The notes below the pieces were generated by a model, which saw only the letters and a list, made by a program, of their open reading frames with translations, was not told the origin of the DNA and ran no database searches. From contig JACCGJ010016507.1 in NCBI GenBank assembly GCA_013407085.1, forward strand, positions 62,001 to 126,000: a stretch of 64,000 nucleotides of DNA, read 5' to 3'. Below are positions 10,937 to 21,245 of this stretch, piece by piece. The DNA is from Atriophallophorus winterbourni (taxonomy: Eukaryota > Platyhelminthes > Trematoda > Plagiorchiida > Microphallidae). Every line of letters starts with the position of its first letter. The stretch's first letter is position 1. The position numbers were made by a program, and so were the translations under genes.

Positions 10937-13900
10937 TGTACTCACAAATATTCCATTTGCACTGATATGCAATCGTACATTACTTCTGTTCTGTGCGGCT
11001 AACACCGTGTTAAATTTATGGGCCACCGGTAATGAACTGCACGCTGTTACACGCTGGAGTCTCACTACCATTTCCACTTGTACCTTCCTTCTGATATCTG
11101 TCTAGGCCTGGGCAACCTGACAGTATCTAAGCCCACGTGCGGTCTGTGACTTTGCGGCACTTTGCCTGGATCATGCTTGTGCTTTCATACATACATACAT
11201 ACATACATACATACATACATACATACATACATACATACATACATACATACATACATACATACATACATACATACATACATACAAACATTTCATGTTACAA
11301 ACACTTCTCTATTATTTATTAACTACAAAGTTACTTCCTTCGTTTGACGGTGTGTAGAAGAATATTTTGAATCTTGGCAAACTTTCCTCCCTTTGTGTAG
11401 CGATAAGAGCTATATGACACTCGGGTGTTCGAACACGTGCCGATAATGTCGAACCAAATCGATTTTTAACCTTTAATGGGGTAACATGCTATTATTATTA
11501 CCCCCTTATTATACCCGTCTTTATCTCAACACACATTCAGTCCGTGACTTTGGGGCACTTTTCCCAGCTCCGGGCTTGTAATTGCATCCATCATACACGT
11601 CCTTTTTGTTTATATAAATTTCACATCCGTTTTGCCTGTATTATGTATGTATGTGTGGAATCACAAACCTAATTCAGACAAATTACCGCACAGTCGTATA
11701 CTGCACGCGGGTCAAGATACTGCCAGGTTTGCCTCTGGCCTAGACAGATGTAAGGAAGGGGAAATAGCATTGAGACTCGCCCGCTTTTCCGCATACAGCT
11801 CAGTACCAGTGGGAAATCAATTTAGCGCGATGTTAGTTGCACGGCACAGAAGTGCTGCCCTGTTGAATGCGGCACGGACGGGCTAACTGGTGACAGGAAT
11901 CCATCCAGCTATTATCCAATTTGTTTCCTATGATAAGTTAGCCCGCTTGGCTTCTTGGCTGCTCTCCTTTAGAGAAGATAATACTTGTTGTTCTATACTG
12001 TATGTTATCAATAATGACGCATAAAGTTGTCACGATTGTACCCATTTCGCTGTTCATTTGAATTTCTCCTTTTGCTCAATATAGGTTACCCGCCTTCACA
12101 ACCTGCATACGCACCAGCTTATCCGATTCCACCTACAGGAACTGCCCCGGCTGCAGCATTCTCAAGCGAACCATTTTCAGATAAAGCGATCCGTCACGCC
12201 TTCATCAAAAAGGTTTGCTCAATGATTATCACGTACCAATAACCGTCACCTTATTCATCTCACGATTTTATACTCAGCGGATAATTGGAGAACGGTGGGT
12301 TATCGATTTCCGCCTTCTCACTATGCGGACATCCGTCTAATTCCGGCTCGCGAATCAACTCTAATGATATGCTGAAAAAACGAGCACTGCATTGTTAAAC
12401 ACGAGTTTCGCGATCCCGTACGGGTGTCGTTTTTATTTGTTCACGTGTTCCGTTATTCAGGTGTAAATCGAGATAAGTCAACGGCCGTGATTCCAATTGT
12501 ATTAGAATGTAGACACGCTTGACTTGACTCCAGGATCCGGATAAATTGTACATGAAACATGATAAAACTATATCAGAAAGGTTGGAGATCATTCTGCCTT
12601 GACGTAAAGTTTTATCTGTGGATTCAGATGAAATAGTCTACATTTTGTTGTAATAAACCGCTCTTCACTGTTCCCACTGCTTTACCATTTTAACATACGC
12701 TTTCCAAGTCCTTTCATTTATCTATCTGCGTTCTTCTAGAAGGATTTTTGTTCCAGCATGGTACTTTCACCTTGCATTGTTTGCCACTAACACTACCATC
12801 ACCCCCTCTTTTCCTGTTGACTTTTCCGCTGTAATCATTAAGCTGATTAGTGCTCATGTGCATTGATTTTTAGATGGGATCAGGTGCTTCGTGGGTTTGT
12901 CCACTTCATCACAGTCCTTCTCAATCCCGACCCTGTAATTGTTTCTTCCTATTTGCGTGGTCCTTTACGCATATTAACCTTGCCCCGATTTCCTTTATTC
13001 TTCATCAGGTCTATTTGATATTGACGGCACAGCTACTGGTTACGTGTGCGTTCATCTGCGTGTTTCTCTTTGTGTAAGTTCTGTTTTATTCGAGTTCCTC
13101 TCAGTCACCCCGTGCGCTATTGGGTCCAACGGAATTCTTGGTTTTACTACATTTCATAGTAAGTGTCCTCTTCGCGTTCGCTTAGAGCAATCCGTTCAAA
13201 AGACGAAAAGCTATTCATTCGCTGTTACTTTTCAGCGCTATATTTCTGGCAACTTACATCGCTTTGGCATGCTGTGAAGGAGTGCGTAGACGTTATCCCG
13301 GGAATTTTATTGCCCTTGCAATATTTGTGAGTTTCAGTTTTGTCATGATCATTTAATTTTTATCGTATGCTTTTTCATCGATTTCATAGCGCGAACTGTT
13401 TGATGTGTACTTTTAATGTGATCAACAGTTCGAGCGAAGCACGCGCATGTTGTCCTCATTCTTGTTGTTTCTGCATCTGCTAATTTCACTTTCGACTACC
13501 GTTATTGTTCGCGTGCCCGAGCTACAATCTGGAACGCCATCGCACGAACTAAACCGAATCGATTGTGTCACATTGTGAAACAAAGTCTCGGGATTGTGTG
13601 ATGCAAACGGTGCATCAGGAAGTTGATCGAACGTGTTTTCATGTGCTATTTAGCATCTTTTTCCTGGAGCCTTGTTCGAAACGACCTCAAAATTTCTACA
13701 GAATTTTCCACTATAATTTGAATTGAGCGCTGCAGATGTTTACTCGTTGATGTTCACCACCTTGGACAACACTTTCGCAAACTCTCATTGCACAGTTCGG
13801 CAACTACAGATGATTTAACGGTTTCATGTCTCTTTATGCAGTGCAGTGTGTCAATAGAAACGTATCCTTGTGGTGTGTGCACATCATACATTGTTGAAAA

Positions 13901-16900
13901 TAGCTAGGTTTTGCGATAAGCTGATTCACATCGTATTTCGGGTCAATAGGTATCCACTCGGTGCGCATGTGCATGAAATTGCAAACCTGATCCAGGCAAT
14001 GTACCGGACATTCGTGTACTGCACATGAGCTAAGTTACTGTCACTTTGTCCAGGCCTAGATAGATGCACGAGTGAAGATAGAAATGACAGTGAGACTCCA
14101 GCGTGTTTCCGCATACAGCTCACTATGGGTGGCAAAAGAGTGTAGATCGCTGTTAGCTGCACAACACAGAAGTACTGCACAATTACATACTTGTGCACTC
14201 GGGTCGTGTCCATATACACCCCCGGATTGTGAATACCGCTTAACCAAAACTAACCTTCAGTTCTGTCGCGCTAATCGGACTTCACCATCAAATGATTTAT
14301 GATGATACTGGTCATTGGTCAATTCACCAGTTATGGTCCGAAATCATAGCCCTCCTGTTGAGTAGACTAAACAGCGAGTTTTATATTTTGGATTTTCCTA
14401 CTGTTTCGACTCCCATTGATCCCAATCCTACTGTTTCCCCCCTGAGGAGCGCGTCCATGGTCAAACCGCTCGTTGGGTTTCACAGATGGAAGCTGCAATG
14501 TTTGCGTGTCAGTCTGTACAGCCCTCCGCTCTCCTTGCCTTGTAATCTGAACCACAGTGCTGTTGTGACACCGATGCTATTTCACTCTTTTCTTTTTGTT
14601 GCCACGTGAATTCCTGATTGTTGATAACAATTCACGTTTTTTACCTCTTCGATGAGGTCAACGTGCTTGCATTATGCCTATGCACGAGTTTGAAATTTCT
14701 TTATACTGGTATTTAATTTACTCATCCTTTTACACTGTTCATAGACATTTGTTTGAAGTGGTCTCGATTTCAGATTTGATGCTACCCTCATAGCTTTTAA
14801 TATTGGTAGTTCCGCATTCATTAATGCCAACTTGGCGAATACCGATGAACTACAGTAATCCACATTTGTGTGTTCTTATTTTTCTAAATTCTTGACCGAA
14901 GTCTTAGTGCAACTTCAGAACACCTTTTGATTATCGTGACATACATAGGTCTTCATAACGAATCACTTTAATTGACCGCTTTCTTTTAATGCGTTCGTCT
15001 ATATGATGTTCCTGTTTCATGTTGCTTGGCACTTTGTCTGGCTCCAGGCCTGTGCTCAATGATGGTGATGATGATGGTTCTAAACGAAATAATGTATGAG
15101 CAGCATCCCCAGCTAACCAAATATTCTCTCCCATCTCTAATTACGCCTTACATGTTGTTTCCTACGTGTTGCAGACCTTTGCGTTCAGTTACATGACCGG
15201 AACCATCACGTCGTTCTACTCAACGCAGTCGGTGTTGATCACGGTGGCCATCACAACTGCCGTGTGTCTGGTCATCTCCGTGTTCGCCATCCAAACACGG
15301 ATTGATTTCACGAAATGCACCGGTCTACTGATGGTGGTCAGCGTGGTGTTTCTTCTCACTGGATTGGCCTGCATGATTGTTTACTTGGTATCCGGACCGA
15401 ATCGGGTTAGTTTTCTAGGTTTGATCATTCGATTCCCCGCGTGATGTTGACCCTGTTGAATATTATAAAATGGCCTTACTTGTCAACCTGACCACATTAC
15501 CCCTAGCCATCCTTTACAAGGACTTTTCACGCGAAGGGACACATGGAATTATGGGTTTCATAATTACACGCTGGTGGTGCCTCATTCCCACCTAACCTTT
15601 GGGTCTTTTTTAATATGTCTGTGTCTGTTTTGCTTGGAACAATTTACCTTTTACCATTAGTCGCTCAACCGACTTACGTAAATTTAGAACTAAATGGGAC
15701 GTGTTTTACCCAAAAATTCGTTTCTCAAGTCTTTATACACTGTGTAATATAATTTCTCAGCGTTTTTACTCACATTATGATTTTCACCATCCTATTTTTG
15801 TTGTTAAACCTTATGCTTTTTAAACCATTAAATTCCTTGAATTACCCCGTGCTGTTCTACTGTATGTGGATACATGCTCCACCTTATTAGCGGCTTATAA
15901 CTTTCTAATATGGCAAGTAAAGCAGATGATCGACACCTCTCCTTACACTTTCACCAATCGTTATTTTTGTTCTCTCTAGGTTCAGAAAACCTAATAAAAT
16001 TTTCTTTCGATTGAATTCTTGATTGTTTAGTGGCAGATTTAGCCTTTTCCATCATCATTCATCATCAGAAACAGCATTACATCGGTAGCATGTACCGAGT
16101 GCTTAACTGCCATAAAACCATGAAATTCGCCTTTCTGCCGTGAAAAGATTGAAATGGGGGCATTAAATAAACCCGATTGCTTTCCATTAGCACCTTACCA
16201 GGGGCTGTAGATTCGATGTTTTTTACTCCCTTACTGCTATGTTACTGCTACTGTTTTTTCGCTCTACCCGTGAATCGCTACAAACCATTTCCTGGTTTAT
16301 TCCGGGCGATGCACATCTCATGCGCATAGTTTGTCCAATTTCTGCTTTATTTTTGTTAAATAGCTAACACAGCACCCAAGCGTCAAAAATCAGTGACCTT
16401 GGATAAGCGGATCTAGTGGTCAATTAGAGCGAGCAATCATGCCTGAAAGCACGAGTCTGGATCCAAATCAAGTGTCACACAGTCCAACTGCACACGGACA
16501 ACAGTACTGCCAGGTTGTTCTGGCATAAGTAGATAGAGGATAATGACAGTGAGACACCAGTATTGTTTAGCGTGTGACTCAGTAGCAAGGCAAATTAATT
16601 TAGAATGGTTGCACCAGGGCAGTGCAGAAATACTGCACCTTTTTCATCCATGCCCAATCTTTTTGCGTGTGCCTGCAGTAAGCTTGCAATCTGCTGCATT
16701 TTCTAACTATTTCCACACATGAGCTTAGGAAAATCTGGTCATCATCACCGTTAAAGCCAATATTACTTCGATTACAAATACCGATTTTATACGTGCCTTA
16801 CAACCATGACAAGATAGATGGGAAGGAATAGGACCGAGAATGGTACCATGTTTGTAGAAAAGTGAACATATACGTGGGTTTAAACATGCATCTAACCATG

Positions 16901-19406
16901 CTTTGTCAAACATTTGAGCGACAATAATACGTTTGCTTTCTCGCGGCTTTTACTGTCACCCATCATACCAAACTGTCTTCACGAGGCCACTGAATATCAC
17001 GTGTGATAATCAAGTGCTCCAAGAAAAGGCTTACAACCAACCCGATATTGACTCTGACTCTCAACAACCTCGCTCACGGTGACTTCTGCGATGCCAGATG
17101 GAGTAAGCGGCGACTAGTTGTTAGAGCTTTCAGTGTGTCAGGTCAAGGTGTAGCCACCCTTGCAGCGACAACGTTTTGAGTTACATGTTGTAGATAAAAC
17201 CGGGCTGAGAAGACGATGCTTTCGCGACAGCAATTCTTGAACCAAGCGATGAAGTTTCTGTACACTTACTATTCTATATCCATTTCGCTGTCGAAACTAA
17301 TATTATGGGAGTGTTACACGTCGGATGCTGCCTGCTGGCTCTAGTGATATTACGGAGACAACGATGCTCTAAGGTCTATAGACGCCTTATTTCTGCTATC
17401 TGCTCTTTCGCCTATCCTGCGCCACTGAAGACTTCAATTCCGAAATGCTACCCTCGCTCTTCGCATGTTTATTTCGCTTTCATATCATGCGTTATTCAAG
17501 CACACTAGTATTCACGCTTCAAAGAATCGTCTTCGCATGACTGATTCTCATCGCCAATCGGACCGACAGATGTGCACTAAATCAATTGTAACGATGCAAC
17601 ATGAACGAGACTAACATGTACTTGTATTTTATCGAATTGAATATTTAATTAAATAAATAAGCGTTTACTATAGGATAACAACCTGCTCACCGTTGCTTTC
17701 TCCAGGTTTTGCAAGCTGTGTATGGTGGAATCGGTGCGTTGGTTTTTAGCCTGGTGAGTTTTTCTTTGCTATGCAATAAATATACGGGATAGTATAGTAC
17801 CAAAAAAGTTCTCAATATATTTAACACAAGGTCTGCTTGCTAGCAATCAACCTGGGTATCATTTATTTCGCTCAACAACAGTCATCCGCTGTCTTTAATT
17901 GTAAACTGTTGAACCTGATAGAAATGGCGTCGTTTGAATTCCTAAGTACTGTATGGAGGATGAAGCACAACACAACCAACATTTTTTGTGAGGAAACTGG
18001 ATGTAGAGTGGATAAATGTACAAATTTTTGTTGTTCACACCGCACCTTATGCAAAGTATGAAATCTTAAACTTGGAGCCTGTCAGTGGTTCCTAATGGGC
18101 TGAGATACCGTCGTGTTGCTCAAATCTAACAAGTGAGAACGTGGGAAATACATGGTTAATTTGTTTGTTTTATACTATGTGCGTATGTCATTCTGCTAAG
18201 TTAATTTGTTCACAGTAATGTACATTACCTGACTGTAAGGTTGCAGTGGTCTATCAGATCACAGTCACCTAGAACTGCCTTCGTTATATTGGCGTCTTTT
18301 GCCGTGACTGAAGAATGTTAGTGTTCGCTACATCCACTTTTGTTCAGAAATATGAAACCCCTCACTCAACTTACACGACAGCCACCAACGTAGATGAAGT
18401 TATCGGCGAATTTTCGCTTTGTATCACAGCAAGTGGGATTCTGGTCAAGCTCGCATTAATGACTGTGCGTTTCCGATTCCTTCAATTTCATAGCGATCAC
18501 GGACTAATTCGAATCGGACAGATGATTGAGCTTGTCGACTTGGAGATATTCCACCATGATGATGATTTAATTCATTTGCGCATTCGTCCCTTAATGCGTT
18601 TGGATAGAGCGATTCGGTTTATCTTCATCAGCTTCTTAGAGCCTTAAGCCTCTGTTTATTGGTTCACAGTTACCGATCGTATCGGCCTGGTGATTCAAAC
18701 ATGTGAGATACATCCAAGAATGTTGCTTGTGCCTGCGATATGCTTTTTATTGAGCGGGCGCCCTGTGATTACAAACGCGTGTTCTTTCTATACCGTGCCT
18801 TCTCTACCTTTTCGATGAGATTTCTGAGCTTGAGGCACTGCGTTCTGTACTCGCGTTAACTTATATTCGTGTGGGTGTATGTATGAAATCACAAGTGTGG
18901 AACCAGTCGAAATTGTACGCACTAAAGCCTAATCGCCGTACTCAAACTCTAACGGTCTCAAAGCATCAGGATGTGAAGAGTGCATTTATGGAAGCACAAA
19001 CCTGGAGTGCAAGAAACTGTCATTTATTCTTAGACCACGCGCGAGATGCGATAACGACAGTCTGTTAAAAATAGAAATATAAGACAGGGATAATACCCGT
19101 GAGACACAATGTGTTCTCGGTTGTAGCTCAGTACGGGTTGCTAATCAGTTTATTACGATGTTACCTGCGCTACAAAATGGCACATCCGTAGATGATGCCT
19201 AAATTAGTATTCTACCACGTTGTTGTTCCTGATGTTTTTACGTATCCATTTCCTTCCAGTATCTCATATTTGACACGCAAATGATAATTGGAGGACGCAG
19301 GCATGAACTAAGTCCGGAAGAATACATTTACGGCGCCCTGCAGCTTTATCTGGATGTGGTCAACCTGTTCTTGATGCTTTTGTCTTTGGTTGGAAGCAGA
19401 GACTAG
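2502..19406 (+). CDS. LFG: Lifeguard / TMBIM (BAX inhibitor-1 family) membrane protein, 13 exons
   Basis: Exons: 2502-2550, 2623-2652, 3874-3897, 7730-7753, 10113-10136, 10772-10795, 12085-12212, 13009-13073, 13105-13158, 13236-13326, 15175-15405, 17706-17753, 19260-19406. The sum is 939 nt, 312 aa plus TAG; every junction is AG/GT and in phase. Residues 1 to ~90 are Pro/Tyr/Gly-rich and cytosolic. 'FSDKAIRHAFIKK' then leads into about seven membrane spans ('VYLILTAQLLVTCAF', 'SYAIFLATYIALACCEGVRR', 'FSYMTGTI'). The family signatures 'YLIFDTQMIIGG' and 'LYLDVVNLFLMLL' carry the two Asp residues that form the pH/Ca2+ sensor in bacterial YetJ. Lifeguard proteins sit in Golgi/ER membranes, leak Ca2+ and restrain apoptosis. 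The Pro-rich tail resembles GRINA/LFG1, but the exact paralogue is uncertain. Start choice: first ATG, 12 bases after a candidate splice acceptor. Confidence 0.93.
2623..2652 (+). CDS. LFG: Lifeguard micro-exon 2 (30 nt, phase 1-1)
   Basis: The acceptor is 'cttcgttttacag' and the donor 'g|gtgagt'. It encodes EPPYAPAYST. Because the length is a multiple of three with the same phase at both ends, skipping keeps the reading frame. Confidence 0.85.
3017..3730 (-). mobile_element. R2-like LINE fragment (RT), copy A
   Basis: The minus strand encodes part of an RT with 'SVVGIDLSKAFDQDSNDSII' and 'YGATYGAPPLILKYIENSFA'. Upstream (3502-3720) is 'EEKIPEPIHIDTRPPRPP'. Nearly identical to copy B at 9253-9960, but cut at 3017, before the catalytic box. 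Confidence 0.75.
3874..3897 (+). CDS. LFG: Lifeguard micro-exon 3 (24 nt, phase 1-1)
   Basis: Acceptor 'ttcacactttcag', donor 'g|gtgagt'. Encodes GMPYPPSS (first Gly split across the junction). It differs from the exon at 10113-10136 at one silent base only (cca versus cct). Confidence 0.85.
4254..4480 (-). repeat. CATA-tailed SINE-like repeat
   Basis: Nearly full antisense copy, from 'tgtatgtatgaaagcacaag' through 'caggttgcccaatcctagac' to the head. Its first ~120 bases are shared with 10550-10675 through the segmental duplication. Confidence 0.8.
4490..4735 (-). repeat. CATA-tailed SINE-like repeat
   Basis: Antisense copy directly next to the previous one. It contains 'gcctgatccaggcaatgtgc', 'gttgccaaggcctagacag' and the 'agcacagaaatgctgcacga' head region. 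One of the least degraded copies in the window. Confidence 0.85.
4893..5280 (+). repeat. SINE-like repeat with a long CATA tail
   Basis: Sense copy from 'caatcgtgcagtacgtttgt' to 'gagacttgtgatttcc', followed at 5112-5276 by an interrupted (CATA/CATG)n array. The array sits exactly at the element's 3' end, so it looks like an expanded tail. Confidence 0.85.
5362..5600 (+). repeat. CATA-tailed SINE-like repeat
   Basis: Sense copy with 'gtgagctgcatgctaaaaca', 'catatctgtctaggcctggg' and 'ctggatcaggcttgtgcttt', ending in 'cataccatacc'. The tail is short. Confidence 0.85.
6385..6825. repeat. LINE 3'-tail piece followed by a SINE-like repeat
   Basis: 6390-6590 resembles the LINE 3' region at 1751-2050, including an inverted 'acattacaccggtagcaag' tail. 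6605-6825 is a sense copy of the SINE-like family with a shortened middle. Confidence 0.6.
6975..7112 (-). repeat. Truncated SINE-like repeat
   Basis: Antisense copy that keeps the head half ('actccaccgtgatcccgcat', 'gcagctcattggcggtagca') and lacks most of the tail half. Confidence 0.6.
7262..7364 (+). repeat. (CATA)n microsatellite
   Basis: About 100 bases of nearly perfect CATA repeats, starting with TGCATGCATG. No intact SINE body adjoins it on the sense side. The truncated copy upstream lies on the other strand. Confidence 0.9.
7730..7753 (+). CDS. LFG: Lifeguard micro-exon 4 (24 nt, phase 1-1)
   Basis: Encodes AAPYPPAG between an acceptor 'tatattcaaaag' and a strong donor 'gtaagt'. 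The pyrimidine tract is weaker than at the other micro-exons. Length, phase and the xxPYPPxx pattern match exons 3, 5 and 6, which supports it. Confidence 0.75.
7840..8115 (+). repeat. Diverged SINE-like repeat
   Basis: Recognisable sense-order blocks: 'aagcaacaccgtgcttaatc', 'gtctagtctagtggaccc' and 'tatggcactttacctg', then ACGTACGTACGT in the tail position. More decayed than its neighbours. Confidence 0.55.
8136..9960 (-). mobile_element. R2-like LINE, 3' two-thirds (RT, zinc knuckle, restriction-like endonuclease), broken
   Basis: Read on the minus strand: 'VTFVPKCECSQTP', 'GIDLSKAFDQDSNDSIIRYG', 'KRGVRQGDTLSPLLSIMVID', then a catalytic box reading AYAND instead of a normal A[FY]ADD near 9110-9127. 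The thumb follows ('MFRYLGVQFNRHGKSQV'). Near 8300-8370 comes 'CRGGCGRPESIKHLL', a stop, then 'CALTHDARCRRH', the R2-type C-terminal zinc knuckle. The tail 'PDLIAVKDGIAFVMDVKV' matches the restriction-like endonuclease of R2/NeSL-type LINEs. Stops and frameshifts make it a pseudo-element. The shared part with copy A starts at 9253. Confidence 0.8.
9253..10674. repeat. Segmental duplication, copy B (contains a coding micro-exon)
   Basis: Partner of 3017-4372. It differs by scattered substitutions and by a 58-bp tandem duplication near 10422-10537 ('tcacgtgttccttcattgca' repeated as 'tcacgtgttattcattgca'). Confidence 0.9.
10113..10136 (+). CDS. LFG: Lifeguard micro-exon 5 (24 nt, phase 1-1), duplicate of exon 3
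   Basis: Encodes GMPYPPSS. Acceptor, donor and flanks are those of exon 3, carried along by the duplication. Both copies keep intact splice signals. Confidence 0.85.
10550..10675 (-). repeat. Truncated SINE-like repeat (duplicate of the 4254 copy)
   Basis: Same start point and sequence as the first ~120 bases of the 4254 copy. It then stops at the end of the duplicated block. Confidence 0.8.
10772..10795 (+). CDS. LFG: Lifeguard micro-exon 6 (24 nt, phase 1-1)
   Basis: Acceptor 'tgtttttccag', donor 'g|gtaagt'. Encodes GMPYPPSM. Similar to exons 3 and 5 in sequence, but with different flanks, so it is an older relative or a separate copy. Confidence 0.85.
10900..10936 (+). repeat. (AAT)n microsatellite
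   Basis: About eleven AAT units in the intron after micro-exon 6. Confidence 0.9.
10970..11284 (+). repeat. SINE-like repeat with a ~95-bp CATA tail
   Basis: Sense copy from 'tgcaatcgtacattacttct' through 'tatctgtctaggcctgggca' to 'gcttgtgctttcatacatac'. Then (CATA)n runs without a break to about 11281. This is the clearest case of body plus tail. Confidence 0.9.
11530..11880 (-). repeat. SINE-like repeat and fragment
   Basis: A diverged antisense copy at about 11640-11880 ('tgtatgtatgtgtggaatca', 'ctggcctagacagatg') follows a short sense tail fragment at 11530-11600. Confidence 0.7.
13965..14195 (-). repeat. CATA-tailed SINE-like repeat
   Basis: Antisense copy: 'cctgatccaggcaatgtacc', 'tccaggcctagatagatgc', 'actccagcgtgtttccgcat'. 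It lies in the 1.8-kb intron between 13326 and 15175, where little else was recognised. Confidence 0.75.
15406..17705 (+). other. Lifeguard intron 11 (2.3 kb)
   Basis: Holds an inverted LINE-tail scrap at about 16050-16110 ('cagcattacatcggtagcat') and a diverged antisense SINE-like copy at about 16435-16650. No coding sequence was recognised in the rest. Confidence 0.6.
18077..18853 (+). repeat. Twin interspersed repeat, copy 1
   Basis: About 777 bp, nearly identical to 23327-24096. It starts 'gcctgtcagtggtt' and ends '...cactgcgttctgta'. It contains an open frame of 110 codons (18315-18647) that is also open in copy 2. No protein family was recognised. It sits in lifeguard intron 12. Confidence 0.85.
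18865..19190 (-). repeat. Diverged SINE-like repeat
   Basis: Antisense, with 'tgtatgtatgaaatcacaag' at the start and degraded body blocks. It includes a second tail-like piece 'tatggaagcacaaacctgga' near 18988. Confidence 0.55.
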
Positions 19407-20224
19407 CAGTCCGCTGAGCTGCAACCAAATACTTTTTCAATACATCACTTTCCATGGACGTCATGGGGCTCGGTTTTGAAGACATTCGAATCAAGCTAAT
19501 TCATCATGATTCCATCCCATTATGCTGTCTACCAATACTTCCGCTTACTTTTTGTTGTGATGTCACTTGTCTACGGTCCCCTTTTGCTGATCATCGCTGC
19601 ATTCTACGATTAAATAATCCGAATGGAACAACAATATCAACTTTATTAAATGTTGTACCGTTTAAGCATGTGCACTGTCTACTTATTTAATTTGGAACTG
19701 CGCACCTGCCAACTTGGTGTTGATTTTGCTATTTTTGACGTTGGAGCCTCGTAGTTTTCGTATTTGAAAGCCATTCAACGATGGCGAACTTGCTACCGGT
19801 ATCAGTGAACAATTTCCTAAAGCTATCGAGCGTTATACAGAGTGAGCGATTAGAACTACACGTGCCTTATTAGCATACAAATCACTGGAGAGTAATGCCC
19901 ATATATCTGATTATACTTTATTCGCTGTTGTAAGCCATGCCTTGCATGACTATCACCTGCACAATCAACCGAATCGCTAATGTCTTTTGCCTCTTCACTC
20001 GCGCAACATGATTAAACTCGCTCATATCCTGGAAGTGGCCAAGAGGCGTGCTTTTCAATTGTGAGGTTCGCGGTTTTGCATTTTAGGAAAAACTATGCAA
20101 CACAATTTGCTCACCATACGCATTTACAGAGAATGTTACGGAAAATAGCTACAACAAGCTAACACCCTTAGTGCTTCATATCGATAGAGCGAGATATCTG
20201 CACCTGTTCTATCATTTCCTATTG

Positions 20225-20440
20225 CATGGATGTGCAATCGCGCAGTACTTTGTGCTATGCAGCTAACACCGTGCTAAATTGATTGGCCATCGATAGTGAG
20301 CTGCGTGCTGCAACGGGCTGGAGTTTCACTACCATTTCCTGTTCTTTTTTCTTCCTCATATCTGTCTAGGCCTGGGCAACCTGACAGTATCTTAGACCAC
20401 GTGCCTGGAACAGGCTTGTGCTTTCATAACATACCATGCC
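20225..20440 (+). repeat. CATA-tailed SINE-like repeat
   Basis: Sense copy: 'gcagctaacaccgtgctaaa', 'tatctgtctaggcctgggca', 'tggaacaggcttgtgctttc'. It lacks ~20 bases of the tail half. Confidence 0.8.
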
Positions 20441-21099
20441 TATCATTTCTGTTGGTCTAATAGAAAGTATTAAGTCATTCGAGGTTGGGCTTGTTTACTA
20501 AAACATTGCAAGACCAATACTTTTGAAATCAAGATTACAAATAATGAAAACCTCTAAAAACACATTTCTTTTTTAATTGTTGTGCATTCTTAAACTGGAC
20601 TAAACTCATGCAAGTCGCCATTTTATATCAATCGGTCTGATAATCTGCATCTAATCACAAGGTGCATCCGATTACGTTCACAAATAGAGTCAGAGTTTCA
20701 ACGCTCGGTGGTCATCCAAATGCAAACGAGATGTGTGCAGTTCACATCGACCGATTCCGGCTAAAATCGATTGGCAAATTTCGTTTTGTTCACATTTGCA
20801 CAAACAGTATCTGTTTTTGAGTACCACTACGCCAAGTCAGCGTCGGTCTTCATATGGCACTGGTTTGTCATTTAACGCAAAAGTCTATTTTATACAATGA
20901 GAACACTTGCATAAAATTTTTTCCCCAGAAAATGATCAACAAGCAATCATCTAAACAAAACGGTCGCAGTTCCGCTATGTTGCTTTTGAATTTCACTATC
21001 CTGCAAAGATTTCACCAAAGTTCGAATTTCATTCATCAGATACAGTTTCTCGCAGTATTTGTAGAACGAATTTCGGTCTATCACTTGAGCACATATACC

Positions 21100-21245
21100 C
21101 ATGCATGCTGAAATACGCTGGAGTCTCACTACCATTTCTATTCCCCCTCATATCTGTCTAGGCTTGGGCAACCTGGACATACCTAGACCCACGTGCAGTC
21201 TTGACGGTGCGGGGCACTTTGCCTGGATCAGGCTTGTGTTTCCAG
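21100..21245 (+). repeat. Truncated SINE-like repeat
   Basis: Sense copy that starts mid-element at 'catgctgaaatacgctggag' and runs to 'ggatcaggcttgtg'. Confidence 0.75.

Noticed and set aside
5100..11290. CATA arrays as a CRISPR-like or satellite array
   Set aside because: 4-bp simple repeats without spacers, attached to SINE-like bodies.
12874..13277. ORFs starting at 12874 and 13044 as separate genes
   Set aside because: They are lifeguard exons read with flanking intron in one frame. The true exons are bounded by AG/GT at 13009-13073, 13105-13158 and 13236-13326.
14292..14609. 105-residue plus ORF in lifeguard intron
   Set aside because: No domain, no splice support in frame, and a composition that fits random intron.
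18315..18647. 110-codon ORF conserved in both twin repeats as a real gene
   Set aside because: The two copies differ by about five amino-acid and three silent changes, there is no recognised domain, and both lie in dispersed repeat DNA. That is what neutral decay predicts.
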